NCBI RefSeq assembly: GCF_001574435.1
Contig: NZ_LOCN01000010.1
Span: forward strand, 1-40,742
Length of the DNA stretch: 40,742 nt
Direction of reading: 5' to 3'
Origin: Moritella sp. JT01
GTDB lineage: Bacteria; Pseudomonadota; Gammaproteobacteria; Enterobacterales; Moritellaceae
Shown piece after piece: positions 25,366-35,660 of the stretch. Position 1 is the stretch's first letter, and every line of letters begins with the position of its first letter. The notes under the pieces were generated by a model, which made no database searches, had not been told where the DNA came from, and worked only from the letters and a program-made list of their open reading frames with translations. The position numbers were made by a program, and so were the translations under genes.

Positions 25366-28300
25366 ATGACCCCATCCGATGCTCAATCCGTTGAGAACAC
25401 CACAACCTTAGAGCTAACACCAAGACAAGCTTGGCACTTATCCAACCAAGGGAAATGGCCTGATAACCACTCCCCTTCTAATCTTTTTTATCAAGAATTC
25501 AATGGCGAAAATATTAATGTCACGAAGCTAGAATGTTATATTACTATTTTAGTACAGCGTCATCCTATGCTAAATTCGTTATTCACGGACGACTTGTACC
25601 TACAGATAAAAAGTGATAGCCAACCCTACAGACTGCCTATATACGATTTACACTCTTACTCAGAAATGGCCTCTGCTGAGCATTTAGCTCGTACCCGAGC
25701 GACACTTACTCAATCAAAATCAAAGCACCCTTTTGAAGTGCACCTTTCCTTGTTACCAGAAAATAAATACCGGTTGCATATTCGGTTTACTAGCATCGCC
25801 ATTGACCACACAAGCGCCAACCTATTTTTCAAAGAACTATGTCAGCTTCAACGCGGATTGCCTATCCCCCAGTTGGAAGCACATTCCCAAGTATTAGATG
25901 CGCTCATAAAGCACACTCAAATTCAGCAAGAAAAAATAGCACTAAACACACTCTTTTGGGAAAAACAGTTACTCCACTTACCCTGTTCGCCCAATCTGCC
26001 ACTCAAATGTGAACCAGATAAAGCTAGAGGCTCCAATTTCAAACGACGATCAGCAACCATTACTGGCACTGAATGGAAACAGTTCCAATCCATTGCCAAG
26101 CTGTATCAAGTGCGCTCTGATATCGCACTAGCCAGCATATTCAGTGTAGTATTGTCGCGTTGGAGCAATCAAAAAGACATGCTCATACGTTTTGATCTCA
26201 ACGAGCGTGATAGCCAAAATCCAAATGTAGAGCATCTTATTGGTGACTTCACTCAACCGCTACTTGTTGGCCTGAATGGTTTTGGCTCAAACTTCCAATC
26301 CATAGCCAAAGACAATCAGGAAAAATTTGACATCTCTTACCCATTCAGACAAGTCTCTATCTTTGACCTTGTTCGACACTTACGTAGCATATCGGAAGAA
26401 CACCGTTATACAGCTACTGTATCCTTCTCTAGCCAACTAGACCAAGATCACCACGGCAAACGGGTTAGAACTACATTGGGCACATCAGGCTGGGGATGCA
26501 CTCAATCACCGACAACTTGGCTTTCGCTCCATGCTTTCGTCTCAGGGGGTAATATCGTCTTGCAATGGGATAGCCAGGATGACCTCTTCCCTGACAACAT
26601 GATCGATGACATGTTCACAACATATACCAAGTTAGTCACTGATTTCTGCCAATCGACCAGCTTGTGGAACCAAGCCCTGCCCGATTTATTGCCTGGTGAA
26701 CAGCAAAGTGTGCGGAAAAAACTCAATGATTCTGGTGACACTCTTCTCCAAAATGGCTTACTCCACGACAGATTTTGGCTACGTGCTGAGCAGTCACCAT
26801 TTGCTCCAGCAGTCATCTATGGTAGTCGCACACTGGACTACCAAACGCTCGCCAATCAAGCTCGTCGTTGCGCTGGCACGTTAGCCTCCATGGGGGTTAT
26901 GCCCGGCGACCGTGTGGCAGTGAGTATGAACAAAGGCATTGGCCAAATAGTATCTGTTTTTGGAATACTGTTCGCGGGTGCTGTCTACGTGCCTGTTTCG
27001 CTTGATCAGCCGAAAGAAAGGCGTGAACTAATCTACCGAGAGGCAGGTATTTACATCGTTCTCACAGAGGAAAACTGCTCTCAAAACACCGACGTCGAAA
27101 ATGCTCAACGGACTTCTTCAAGTTTCACTTACTTAGACTGGCTGTATGCAAGTCAAGGTCAACCTATGCCGAAGGCTCAGCTTGTCGAGCCAACTCAACC
27201 TGCTTACATCATTTATACCTCGGGATCCACTGGCACGCCTAAAGGTGTCGTGATTTCACACCAAGGCGCCCTAAACACTTGCGTAGCATTGAATAAGCGT
27301 TACACCGTAAATTCCGATGATCGAGTGCTCGCTCTTTCTGCTCTGCATTTTGACTTATCGGTCTACGATATTTTCGGACTATTATCGGCTGGGGGCGCTA
27401 TCGTGTTAGTTGATGAATCGCAGCGCCGTGATCCGAGAGCTTGGAGTGAGGCCATTGAGACTCATCAAGTCACTATGTGGAACAGTGTACCAGCTCTGTT
27501 TGATATGCTTTTGACCTATTCAAGCAGTTTCAAATCCAACGCCCCATCCAAACTGCGTTTAACGATGCTCTCTGGCGACTGGATTGGTTTAGATTTACCT
27601 CCGCGATATCGCGAATTTCGTGAAAATGGCCAATTCATTGCAATGGGTGGTGCCACTGAAGCGTCGATTTGGTCCAATATTTTTGATGTTCAAGACGTCA
27701 AGCCTCATTGGCGATCTATCCCATATGGTTACCCTCTACCAAGACAACAATATCGCGTGGTTGATGACTTCGGTCGCGATTGCCCCGACTGGGTAGCTGG
27801 TGAGCTGTGGATTGGCGGTGATGGTGTCGCACTCGGATATTTTAACGATCCTGAGAAAACAGCTGCACAATTTATTCGTATTGATGGTCAACCTTGGTAT
27901 CGCACTGGTGATATGGGATGTTACTGGCCAGATGGTAACCTTGAGTTTTTGGGGCGCAGAGATAAACAAGTGAAAATAGGCGGCTACCGCATCGAATTGG
28001 GAGAGATTGAGGCCGCCCTAAATAATATCCCTAATGTACAACGGGCTATCACCATGGCCGTCGGCAATAAAGACAAAACGCTGGCAGCATTTATCGTCGG
28101 GGAGGCAGCATCACTCGACGCCGAACAAGTTAACCGCTCTTTGATTCAGCAGTTACCGGCTTACATGGTTCCCAAACGTTTATTTTTCTTGGAAACATTA
28201 CCGCTTACAGCCAATGGTAAAGTGGATCTTAAAGCGCTAGCGCAATTGGCGACGAGCAAGAGGAGGAGAAAAACAAAAAAAGCAGACAAATCACTTGATA

Positions 28301-28536
28301 CGAATAGTGAACTCGTACTCAAAAGTATATGGGCCGATATTTTGGATACTGCTGACTTGAATAAAGCCAGTCATTTCTTTCAGCTTGGTGGGGATGAATA
28401 CTCCGCTATCAAGGTTATCAGGCAATGTCATCAATTGGATTACCCGATCAATATATCGACGCTATACAGCCATCCATCTCTAGAGGCGCTGGCCTTGGTT
28501 TTAGACCAAAGCCGACTTCTGACCTCAACACCCTAA
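25366..28536 (+). CDS. angR: NRPS with cyclisation-like, adenylation and carrier-like domains (AngR type)
   Basis: The 1056-residue protein has three parts. Residues about 15-440 are a cyclisation-like domain, but the motif DxxxxDxxS reads TSIAIDHTS at 142-150, so the first Asp is Thr. Residues about 470-960 are an adenylation domain (YIIYTSGSTGTPKG at 614-627, YRTGDMG, NGKVDLKAL) that in the family activates cysteine. Residues about 975-1045 are a carrier-like domain where the phosphopantetheine Ser is replaced by Glu1011 (LGGDEYSAI). It should therefore load cysteine on another protein, probably AngM Ser218. pJM1 AngR is, as I recall, similarly degenerate and is also needed for expression of the transport genes. 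Confidence 0.9.
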   Translation: MTPSDAQSVENTTTLELTPRQAWHLSNQGKWPDNHSPSNLFYQEFNGENINVTKLECYITILVQRHPMLNSLFTDDLYLQIKSDSQPYRLPIYDLHSYSEMASAEHLARTRATLTQSKSKHPFEVHLSLLPENKYRLHIRFTSIAIDHTSANLFFKELCQLQRGLPIPQLEAHSQVLDALIKHTQIQQEKIALNTLFWEKQLLHLPCSPNLPLKCEPDKARGSNFKRRSATITGTEWKQFQSIAKLYQVRSDIALASIFSVVLSRWSNQKDMLIRFDLNERDSQNPNVEHLIGDFTQPLLVGLNGFGSNFQSIAKDNQEKFDISYPFRQVSIFDLVRHLRSISEEHRYTATVSFSSQLDQDHHGKRVRTTLGTSGWGCTQSPTTWLSLHAFVSGGNIVLQWDSQDDLFPDNMIDDMFTTYTKLVTDFCQSTSLWNQALPDLLPGEQQSVRKKLNDSGDTLLQNGLLHDRFWLRAEQSPFAPAVIYGSRTLDYQTLANQARRCAGTLASMGVMPGDRVAVSMNKGIGQIVSVFGILFAGAVYVPVSLDQPKERRELIYREAGIYIVLTEENCSQNTDVENAQRTSSSFTYLDWLYASQGQPMPKAQLVEPTQPAYIIYTSGSTGTPKGVVISHQGALNTCVALNKRYTVNSDDRVLALSALHFDLSVYDIFGLLSAGGAIVLVDESQRRDPRAWSEAIETHQVTMWNSVPALFDMLLTYSSSFKSNAPSKLRLTMLSGDWIGLDLPPRYREFRENGQFIAMGGATEASIWSNIFDVQDVKPHWRSIPYGYPLPRQQYRVVDDFGRDCPDWVAGELWIGGDGVALGYFNDPEKTAAQFIRIDGQPWYRTGDMGCYWPDGNLEFLGRRDKQVKIGGYRIELGEIEAALNNIPNVQRAITMAVGNKDKTLAAFIVGEAASLDAEQVNRSLIQQLPAYMVPKRLFFLETLPLTANGKVDLKALAQLATSKRRRKTKKADKSLDTNSELVLKSIWADILDTADLNKASHFFQLGGDEYSAIKVIRQCHQLDYPINISTLYSHPSLEALALVLDQSRLLTSTP

Positions 28537-28548
28537 AGAGACTCAACT

Positions 28549-29319
28549 ATGAGCAACCTCATCACACTCAGTGCCCCCTCAGGGGGGCAGCCTTACTATA
28601 CGCACTTTGTTTTGTGCCCTTTTGCTGGAGGCGGAATAAGCGCATTCAGAACGTGGCGAAAGCTTGATTTAGCGGATAGTAAAGTGTCCTTAATGGTCTA
28701 TCCTGGAAGAGGCTTTAGAATCGATGAACCTAAGGCTAACGACATTCATACACTTGCCAAAGATGTTATTCAGACGCTGATTGACAGTGGTGAACCGATG
28801 AAAGATGTTGTTCTCATCGGCCATAGTATGGGTGCTCAAATCACTTATGAGGCATGCAAATATCTTGTTAGCCAAGGCACCCCCCCTAAAGGACTGGTTA
28901 TTTCAGGCTGCCAAGCACCACACATAAAAAGTCGACGAGCTATCAGTCATTGCGATGACAGAAGCTTTGTTGAACAGCTTGTTACCATCGGAGGTTGCGA
29001 TCCAGATTTCGGACAACAACCAGAGTGGTGGCCCGCTTTTTTGCCCACATTGAGAGCCGATTTTGAAGCAACTGAGCGTTATGTCTTCAAGTCAAAACCA
29101 AAGACCAACGAGTTAATTAAAGTACCCACACTTTTAGTGTCAGGACACAACGATGAAGAAGCGTACTTCGAAGAGGTCAACCAATGGGAGTACTGGTTGA
29201 GTTGCGTTGTCGACCATAAAACGCTTTCAGGCGACCACTTCTACATCACCTCAAACCCACAACAGTTTATGGCATGCTTGGCCCTGTTTCATACGAGTGA
29301 AATGAGGCGGATTGTATAA
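28549..29319 (+). CDS. angT: Type II thioesterase (AngT type)
   Basis: This 256-residue alpha/beta hydrolase of the GrsT/EntH-NRPS family has FVLCPFAGGGISAFRTW at the start, the nucleophile serine in GHSMGAQ, and the late His in SGDHFYI. Such enzymes free blocked or misloaded carrier proteins and raise the product yield. It begins 12 bp after angR and ends the fatDCBA-angRT operon. Confidence 0.9.
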   Translation: MSNLITLSAPSGGQPYYTHFVLCPFAGGGISAFRTWRKLDLADSKVSLMVYPGRGFRIDEPKANDIHTLAKDVIQTLIDSGEPMKDVVLIGHSMGAQITYEACKYLVSQGTPPKGLVISGCQAPHIKSRRAISHCDDRSFVEQLVTIGGCDPDFGQQPEWWPAFLPTLRADFEATERYVFKSKPKTNELIKVPTLLVSGHNDEEAYFEEVNQWEYWLSCVVDHKTLSGDHFYITSNPQQFMACLALFHTSEMRRIV

Positions 29320-29327
29320 ACAAAAAA

Positions 29328-29348
29328 GGCCATCATTGCTTGATGGCC
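29328..29348 (-). terminator. Rho-independent terminator of angU
   Basis: On the minus strand GGCCATCA, loop AGCAA, TGATGGCC, then TTTTTTG. It lies between converging angT and angU and can also stop transcription from the angT side. Confidence 0.75.
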
Positions 29349-29374
29349 GCAGTTTGTCCTTTTAGATAAAACCA

Positions 29375-30697
29375 TTACGCACGAGGCGCACCATAGCTTT
29401 GGAAAGCTGATTTCTCCGGTAAACGGTAGGCCACTTTATCCAATATCTGATTAATGATGGAAGCATTACGATACGCACCTAAACCGAGATCTGGGGTCCC
29501 AACGCCGTGTTGGAAAATCTCTGCATTTTGAATAAACACGCGCCCTACACCTTGATCGCAACGCTGCGCAATAAAGTTCTCTTCAACAATACAATCACCA
29601 TGCTCATCCGTTTCTAACACTGAATTCTTTAGATTTTCAAACCAACTTGGCCACTGGTGAGTGTAGCCGGTAGCAACGACGATCGCTTCTGTACGTAGAG
29701 TAAAAGATTGTTCTTGTTGTGTATGGAAGCACTCTATCTCGATGACATTGGTCTCATTTTCAAAAGCAAGTTTATTCACCTGGCTATTGGAATACAAGTT
29801 GAGTCCCGGTTCACGGCCACCAATCGAGCGTTCATATAGCAAATCAAAAACCTCGGTAATAGTGTAATCACTGATGCCTTTGTAAAGTAACCCTTGTCCT
29901 TTAACGACCGTTCTACGCTTTTCGCGAGGAAGGGTATGGAAATACTGCATGTACGCGGGCGTGAAGCATTCTTGTCCTAGCTTAGACGCTTCCATCGGGT
30001 GGAAACCTCCAGAACGCGTTACCCAGTTTATTGTTGCCCCTGCGTCGATTTGTTCAGGGGTCAGATCGCGGTAAAGATTCAACACACACTCTGCAGCGCT
30101 TTGGCCAGAACCGATCACTGTTACGCTGTTACAACGCGCCAATTTTTCTCGCATATGGGTGAATTCGGCGGAGTGCTTGACCAGTGGATGGTTCATGTGT
30201 TCCGCCCAATCCGGTAGCCAAGGCACCGTGCCTACCCCGATAGCGATATCGTGACTATAACGAGTACGATTTTCTCCAGACTTCAGCTCACTGTTAATCA
30301 CAAAACGTTCTTGATCTGTTTGATACTGAATGTCTATAACGGTTTCTCCGTAAGCACAGTTCTTAAGTTGTTTTGAAGCCCATTGACAATAGTGGTTATA
30401 TTCACTTCTTGGGACGAGAAAGTTTTCGTAGTAATAAAACTGGTAAAGCCGATCGTGATGCTTAAGGTAATTTAAGTAGCTCAGGGGATGACAAGGATCC
30501 GCCATCGTAACGAGATCCGCTAAAAAAGGGACTTGTAGTGTCGCGCCGGGTAACAGCATCCCGTTGTGCCAACTAAATTCTGGCTTACGCTCTACAAACT
30601 CAGCATCCAATTCAGGGTGATGAGAAACCAAGGCCGCCAAGCCTAAGTTAAACGGTCCAATACCGATGCCGACGATGTTCTTTGTCTTGGTGTGCAT
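29375..30697 (-). CDS. angU: Histamine N-monooxygenase (AngU type)
   Basis: This 440-residue flavoprotein belongs to the ornithine/lysine N-hydroxylase family. The FAD site is GIGIGPFNLGLAALV near the N-terminus, the NADPH site is VIGSGQSAAECVLNL in the middle, and ATGYTH is the late family motif. Near angH and the ang NRPS genes the substrate is most likely histamine, giving N-hydroxyhistamine with O2 and NADPH. A perfect AGGAGG precedes the ATG. It lies downstream of angN on the minus strand with 101 bp between them, including an 8-bp inverted repeat at 30724-30749. Confidence 0.88.
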   Translation of the reverse strand: MHTKTKNIVGIGIGPFNLGLAALVSHHPELDAEFVERKPEFSWHNGMLLPGATLQVPFLADLVTMADPCHPLSYLNYLKHHDRLYQFYYYENFLVPRSEYNHYCQWASKQLKNCAYGETVIDIQYQTDQERFVINSELKSGENRTRYSHDIAIGVGTVPWLPDWAEHMNHPLVKHSAEFTHMREKLARCNSVTVIGSGQSAAECVLNLYRDLTPEQIDAGATINWVTRSGGFHPMEASKLGQECFTPAYMQYFHTLPREKRRTVVKGQGLLYKGISDYTITEVFDLLYERSIGGREPGLNLYSNSQVNKLAFENETNVIEIECFHTQQEQSFTLRTEAIVVATGYTHQWPSWFENLKNSVLETDEHGDCIVEENFIAQRCDQGVGRVFIQNAEIFQHGVGTPDLGLGAYRNASIINQILDKVAYRLPEKSAFQSYGAPRA

Positions 30698-30798
30698 TCT
30701 TCGTCCTCCTAGGGTAATAAAAGTACTTCTAAAGTGATGGGTAGAAGTATAATGTCTTGTTTTGATTGAATATTTTTAAACCGTTAAGAAAGCTGTCG

Positions 30799-33675
30799 TT
30801 ACTCACTGAATACTAGCGAATCGTCAAGTAAGGCCGCTACTTCACTCGCGTCACTGCAACTAATAAGCCGCATCATAGGCAGTTCAACTGAAAATTCAGA
30901 TAACAGCTCAGCGCTTATCTGTTTAAGGTGGGTAGGCCGCAAACCAAGTTGCGTAAATGCTGTTTTTTCATCAACGTGGTCTTTCGGTTCAACACCCAAC
31001 ACCTTACAATAAATGGCAAAAATTGTGCGTTTAGTCGAGTCAATGGGCGTTGACTCGACTACTGGTGCAATGTCTTTAAACAACATCACTCGAGACTCAG
31101 CCTTGGCAAGGGCATCTTCGGGTGGTGACGTAAACGTTTTTGTCTCCGCCATATGAGTCATTACAATATCGATTCGTTCAAGTAACTTTTCAACCAAGTG
31201 CTCAGATACCGCATCAATGGCATAATCAATACTGAACATCACCGAACCATTGGCTTGCGCTACAAAACGCACATCCATCGCCACTTGAGGTGTTTGAGTC
31301 AGGCCGCGACACAAGGTCATCGGGGCACTCTTGCTCAGAGTCGGCCAAGACAAACCACTGGTCACTACAATAGGTAAAGTGGGGGCTGGTCCATATTTAT
31401 CGAACAGTATTCTTGCTAAGTCTACGCCTGAGAACGCGAGGTGCTCAAGCCCTTCGAAAGTATCTGATTGAAGCTGCTTTGCACGGTCAATAAACGGCTG
31501 TTGGTTGGCGTTCCATTGCAGCGCGATAAAGGTTGACTGACTCGCGTAAGTACTACTGTGAAGTGGTAGCACAGGCACCGCGACACACAATTTTCGGTCT
31601 TCAACATGGTGGGAAAGTACTTCCATCACCGTTGCCATTATGACCGTGTTTTTAAACAAATTCTGCTCTCCACCGACTCGACATAGCTGTCGCATTGTAT
31701 CTTTGTTTATTTCGAGACTCTGGCGCTGATAGCGCGAACTTGATATAGATTCTAATGGTTGATGCCAAGGAAATTGCATCAACCCAGTGACGTGAGTGAG
31801 TTTTTCGAGCCAGTAACGCTTAGCCTTCGCTCTTAGTTCTTTCAAATTACTGCCATCTGAAGTTATTTCGATGTTCGGAAGATAAGGCGCTTGGCCTTCA
31901 AAGAGTTCAACCATGAGGGAGGCAATTGACCTTGCATCCAAAATTAAGGCATCAAAACGAGCAAAAACATGCAAAAGACCATTGCCAAGAGAGAATAGGG
32001 TGATATCCCACAATGGCTGCTCAAGCTCGAAAATATGGTGGCTATATGCGTAGCGGCGTCGGCTGAGTTCAGATTCAATGTTATCTGGTGGTATTTGGCT
32101 TAAATCAACATGACTTACATTTACTTGCGGGCAATGACTGGTGCGCAGTTTTAATGTTTTACTATCAACAAAAGTTCGTAAACAAGGATACTTCACCACC
32201 ATTTTAGACAAGCGTAGGCGTACTATCTCTGGCGACAAAGAGCCTCGGTATTCAAGCTGTTCCTGCATTGCTACGCCGCCAAGCGGCATCTGCGTTGTTC
32301 TTCCCAATAAGTAAGCACGCTGCATCGCGGTCAAATCGGTCGTTAGACTCTCTTCGCAGATAAGGCGTGACTGCAGTTTATCCAAGGGTGATGACAACAA
32401 TTTAGGCGCTTCAATTACCGCCTTAGTTAGTGCTACAAAGTGTTCAAATACCGCCGATACCCATTCTTTTGGCAGTGCTTCGTGACGCACATCCCAATTG
32501 ATCATTATACCGCCATCAATACTCACCACTTGTGAGTCTAATGCCACTTGTGAGCCTTGAGATATAGTCCAATTCATCCGGCCAAACTGTTTGTGTACTC
32601 GAGGCGAAAATAAGTCACCACTTGGCAAATCGATGGCCGATGTAAATACAATGGGCGCTAATTGTGCAGTGCCATGGTGGAGAGACAGATCGCGCATCAC
32701 GTTAACGCCTGCATAACTGCTGTGAGACAACAGTGACGTCATTTTCGTCGCTATCTGGCGGCAGAAATCAATCAATGTAGGAGCCCCGTGCATTTCAATA
32801 TTTAGCACGACAAAATTGACGAAGTCTCCCACTATACGTTCTGTCCCTTCGCAAATAGGTGGGCGCCAGAAGGTGGGTACACTTAATCTAAACTCGCGGT
32901 CTCCCGTTGCTTTCCCCAGCGCTCTGGCAAATAAACCCAGCATTAAATTTGATGGTGTGATGGCATGTTGTCGAGCAAGCGCGATCAAACCACTGCGTTG
33001 TTCTGCGTCTAACCAAGCTGAGTAATGATGACTTTCTACTTTGGATTGCATTGTGTCTAGAAACGGCAACGAAGGCGCTGGGGCGATCTGAGTGAGGCGT
33101 GATTTCCACCAAGTTCGGTCCGCCTTGCGTTGTAATTTTAGTTGTGGATCCGATTTTTCCATATCGTGCCAAGAGAAAAATGTGGGTTTGGACGGAAGTG
33201 CTGAAACTGTGCCCTCGTAAAACGTAGCTAAATCTTCAATCAAAAGTCGGCAGCTATCTGGGTCGATGGCGATCATATCGGTATCAATATGGAAACGAAA
33301 AGCATTATCGGGCAACAAGCTGATAGAGAACCTGGCCGCTTTCCCCTGCTTTAAATCGAGTGCCTGATGTGCCCACTCTTGTCGCTTAAGTGTCAGTTGC
33401 TGTTTTACAGCCTCACGAGGTAGTGATGTAAAATCATCAATTTCTAACACAGATAGGCTGGGTTTCTCGGCAATTGAAGGATTACCTGCGCGATCAATTT
33501 TTAGCCGCAACATTTCGTGAGTAAGAAAAAGCTTATCTAACGCTGCGCGCAGTTTTTCAAGGTTGATGCTTTCCCCATCAAACTCACTATAAAGATGTGA
33601 TGCCACGCCTCCAAGCTTGGCATTCACTTCGCGCCCAAACCAACATGCAGCTTGCATTGGCGTTAATCCACTCAT
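30799..33675 (-). CDS. angN: NRPS with tandem cyclisation domains (AngN type)
   Basis: Two condensation/cyclisation domains fill the 958 residues. The first has D123, D128 and S131 (DMIAIDPDS); the second has D575, D580 and S583 (DALILDARS). Both are intact DxxxxDxxS motifs. They condense DHB with cysteine and close the thiazoline ring. The C-terminal 75 residues look like a carrier domain, but the site reads LGLRPTH with Pro914 in place of Ser, so it cannot carry phosphopantetheine at that position. The tandem Cy arrangement is that described for pJM1 AngN. A Fur-like site lies upstream, shared with the divergent carrier gene. Confidence 0.88.
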   Translation of the reverse strand: MSGLTPMQAACWFGREVNAKLGGVASHLYSEFDGESINLEKLRAALDKLFLTHEMLRLKIDRAGNPSIAEKPSLSVLEIDDFTSLPREAVKQQLTLKRQEWAHQALDLKQGKAARFSISLLPDNAFRFHIDTDMIAIDPDSCRLLIEDLATFYEGTVSALPSKPTFFSWHDMEKSDPQLKLQRKADRTWWKSRLTQIAPAPSLPFLDTMQSKVESHHYSAWLDAEQRSGLIALARQHAITPSNLMLGLFARALGKATGDREFRLSVPTFWRPPICEGTERIVGDFVNFVVLNIEMHGAPTLIDFCRQIATKMTSLLSHSSYAGVNVMRDLSLHHGTAQLAPIVFTSAIDLPSGDLFSPRVHKQFGRMNWTISQGSQVALDSQVVSIDGGIMINWDVRHEALPKEWVSAVFEHFVALTKAVIEAPKLLSSPLDKLQSRLICEESLTTDLTAMQRAYLLGRTTQMPLGGVAMQEQLEYRGSLSPEIVRLRLSKMVVKYPCLRTFVDSKTLKLRTSHCPQVNVSHVDLSQIPPDNIESELSRRRYAYSHHIFELEQPLWDITLFSLGNGLLHVFARFDALILDARSIASLMVELFEGQAPYLPNIEITSDGSNLKELRAKAKRYWLEKLTHVTGLMQFPWHQPLESISSSRYQRQSLEINKDTMRQLCRVGGEQNLFKNTVIMATVMEVLSHHVEDRKLCVAVPVLPLHSSTYASQSTFIALQWNANQQPFIDRAKQLQSDTFEGLEHLAFSGVDLARILFDKYGPAPTLPIVVTSGLSWPTLSKSAPMTLCRGLTQTPQVAMDVRFVAQANGSVMFSIDYAIDAVSEHLVEKLLERIDIVMTHMAETKTFTSPPEDALAKAESRVMLFKDIAPVVESTPIDSTKRTIFAIYCKVLGVEPKDHVDEKTAFTQLGLRPTHLKQISAELLSEFSVELPMMRLISCSDASEVAALLDDSLVFSE

Positions 33676-33728
33676 TATATTCTCACTTTGTTGACAATGT
33701 TAACGTTAGGCGTCATTATTTTGCAAAT

Positions 33729-33747
33729 GCGAATGATTTTCAATAAC
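33729..33747. promoter_or_regulatory. Fur-box-like site between angN and the carrier gene
   Basis: GCGAATGATTTTCAATAAC agrees with the Fur consensus at 13 of 19 positions. It lies 54 bp from the angN start and 169 bp from the divergent carrier gene. TATCTAT-CAA-ATAGATA at 33777-33793 is a further palindrome nearby. Confidence 0.5.
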
Positions 33748-33915
33748 TTTTTGAAAAGATTTTTGTTATTATTTTTTATCTATCAAATAGATATAAAAAA
33801 ACAGCGTAAAAACTAGCTCAGAATAGCCGATTTTCATCTAGCCTTTGGCATGAATAAAAGGCGATGTAATGCTATTTATGCGTAGCGGTAAAATAGGATC
33901 TTAAGGAATAAAGCG

Positions 33916-34239
33916 ATGCCACTACCGAAGAATATAAGCGACCCGATGCCAAGAGAAGCCTTGTTTATAAACACAACGGATAGGCAATTTGAGTCTGAAC
34001 CTGGACTAAGTTATCAATGGCTTTACGATAAAGTCCAAGCTTTGATTGAAGATTATGAACTCGATCCAGAAGAAAATTTACTTATTTATGGGCTCGATTC
34101 CTTAAGAATGATGCGACTGGCCTCTGAATTTAACAAACTGGGTATAAGAGTCACCTTTGAAGAGCTAGGCCATGAACCCACGGTAGTAAACTGGTGGGCA
34201 CTATTGCAGAAAAAACAAAAAGCCATATTCATCGGCTAA
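33916..34239 (+). CDS. Stand-alone aryl/peptidyl carrier protein
   Basis: This 107-residue protein is a single carrier domain (residues about 35-105) with an intact phosphopantetheine site, Ser62 in YGLDSLRMM. The LxxYGLDSLR form is nearer to aryl carrier domains than to PCPs. AAGGA precedes the ATG. It lies upstream of the histidine decarboxylase gene and divergent from angN. AngB already has an intact aryl carrier, so this is a second one. It may replace the missing Ser of AngN or AngR, or be the preferred partner of AngE. Which of these holds cannot be decided from sequence alone. Confidence 0.85.
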   Translation: MPLPKNISDPMPREALFINTTDRQFESEPGLSYQWLYDKVQALIEDYELDPEENLLIYGLDSLRMMRLASEFNKLGIRVTFEELGHEPTVVNWWALLQKKQKAIFIG

Positions 34240-34274
34240 TTCAAAAGCATAAATTAAAAAATCAAACCTGCTCA

Positions 34275-34309
34275 ATGAAAGTTACCGCGAATCACGCGTG
34301 CGCTTTCAT
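34275..34309 (+). promoter_or_regulatory. Interrupted hairpin before angH
   Basis: ATGAAAG (34275-34281) pairs with CTTTCAT (34303-34309), and CGCG (34286-34289) with CGCG (34295-34298). The structure lies between the carrier gene and the angH ribosome binding site and could tune translation or RNA stability. Confidence 0.3.
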
Positions 34310-34340
34310 CGGAATAGATCATATATGTATAGGAAATATA

Positions 34341-35501
34341 ATGAAATTATCTAATGTGGATCGAAATCGCATTGAAGAATTTTGGCTTTATTGCAAGGAG
34401 AACCAATATTTTAATGTCGGTTATCCTGAATCTGCTGATTTTGATTATTCCTTCCTAGAGAAGTTCCTCGAATTCTCCCTCAACAACTGTGGAGATTGGA
34501 GCCAGGAAAGTAACTATAAGCTCAATACTTTTGAATTCGAAAGAGAAGTCATGACTTTCTTTTTTGAATTATTCAAAATACATAGTGAAGACAGCTGGGG
34601 GTATATTTCTAATGGTGGAACCGAAGGGAACATGTTCTCATGCTACCTAGCACGAGAGTTATTCCCTACCGGAAAAATATATTATTCAGAAGAGGCTCAC
34701 TATTCCGTGGATAAGATTGTGAGGATGCTGAATATGCATGGCCAGAAAATTCCATCGTTAGAAAACGGTGAAATAGACTACCGTCAGCTCTCTTCACAGA
34801 TTGAACAAGACCAAGAAGCTCACCCCATCATTTTTGCTAACATCGGTACCACTATGCGGGGGGCTGTTGATAATATTAAACGTATTCAAGATGATATTAA
34901 ACAGTTGGGGATCAAGCGTGAGGACTATTATATTCACGCTGATGCCGCGCTTAGCGGTATGATTATGCCCTTTGTGGACAATCCAGATCCCTACTCATTT
35001 GAGGATGGTATCGACTCTATCAGCGTTTCTGGACATAAAATGATTGGCTCCCCTATCCCATGCGGGATCGTGATCGCTAAACGTGAAAACGTGGAAAAGA
35101 TTTCTGTAGAGGTGGATTATATATCTTCCAAAGATCAAACCATAAGTGGTTCAAGAAATGGCCACAACGCCTTGTTTATGTGGGCTGCGATAAAGAGCCT
35201 CTCGATCGACGATTGGAAAAAGAAAGTAAACAACTGCTTAGAAATTGCTCAGTATACTGTTGAGAGACTTCAAGCTGTCGGTATTGATGCTCGTCGAAAT
35301 GAAAATGCCAATACCGTATTTTTCCCATGCCCTTCAGAATCCGTTTGGAGAAAATACTCATTAGCTAATTCTGGCAATACTGCGCATATCATTGTCATGC
35401 CCCATTACGATAAAAATACAAAAATAGATTCGCTCATCGAAGATATTATTTTCGACTTGAAACCTGATTATTACATCCAAAGAGCCAGTGGTGAGAACTA
35501 G
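34341..35501 (+). CDS. angH: PLP-dependent histidine decarboxylase (AngH type)
   Basis: The 386-residue protein belongs to the group II PLP decarboxylases. The pyridoxal lysine is Lys233 in [11 protein letters not shown], preceded by the aspartate region HADAALSG, and the N-terminal half has NGGTEGNMF. It makes histamine from histidine, the amine later hydroxylated by AngU. I start at the ATG at 34341, which has AGGA 6 nt upstream and gives the usual length (about 380). A longer frame from 34194 would begin inside the carrier gene. Confidence 0.9.
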   Translation: MKLSNVDRNRIEEFWLYCKENQYFNVGYPESADFDYSFLEKFLEFSLNNCGDWSQESNYKLNTFEFEREVMTFFFELFKIHSEDSWGYISNGGTEGNMFSCYLARELFPTGKIYYSEEAHYSVDKIVRMLNMHGQKIPSLENGEIDYRQLSSQIEQDQEAHPIIFANIGTTMRGAVDNIKRIQDDIKQLGIKREDYYIHADAALSGMIMPFVDNPDPYSFEDGIDSISVSGHKMIGSPIPCGIVIAKRENVEKISVEVDYISSKDQTISGSRNGHNALFMWAAIKSLSIDDWKKKVNNCLEIAQYTVERLQAVGIDARRNENANTVFFPCPSESVWRKYSLANSGNTAHIIVMPHYDKNTKIDSLIEDIIFDLKPDYYIQRASGEN

Positions 35502-35626
35502 TAAGTCAGTAATTTTCGGTTGGTCAGTAATATAAATAACCAATTAAACGTGTCACCACCAAATGGAATAAGCTTAATATGAAATCTAGTGAGAGCCTTA
35601 TATGCTTAAAATATCAATCCCACTCC

Positions 35627-35656
35627 TCTCCCTCCACTTCAATAAGTGGAGGGAGA
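35627..35656 (+). promoter_or_regulatory. 13-bp hairpin covering the exporter ribosome binding site
   Basis: TCTCCCTCCACTT (35627-35639) pairs perfectly with AAGTGGAGGGAGA (35644-35656) around the loop CAAT. The right arm contains the GGAGGGAGA ribosome binding site; the ATG is at 35661. While folded, the site should be closed to ribosomes. It lies about 125 bp after angH, so a terminator role is also possible, but no T-run follows. Confidence 0.7.
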
Positions 35657-35660
35657 TAGC

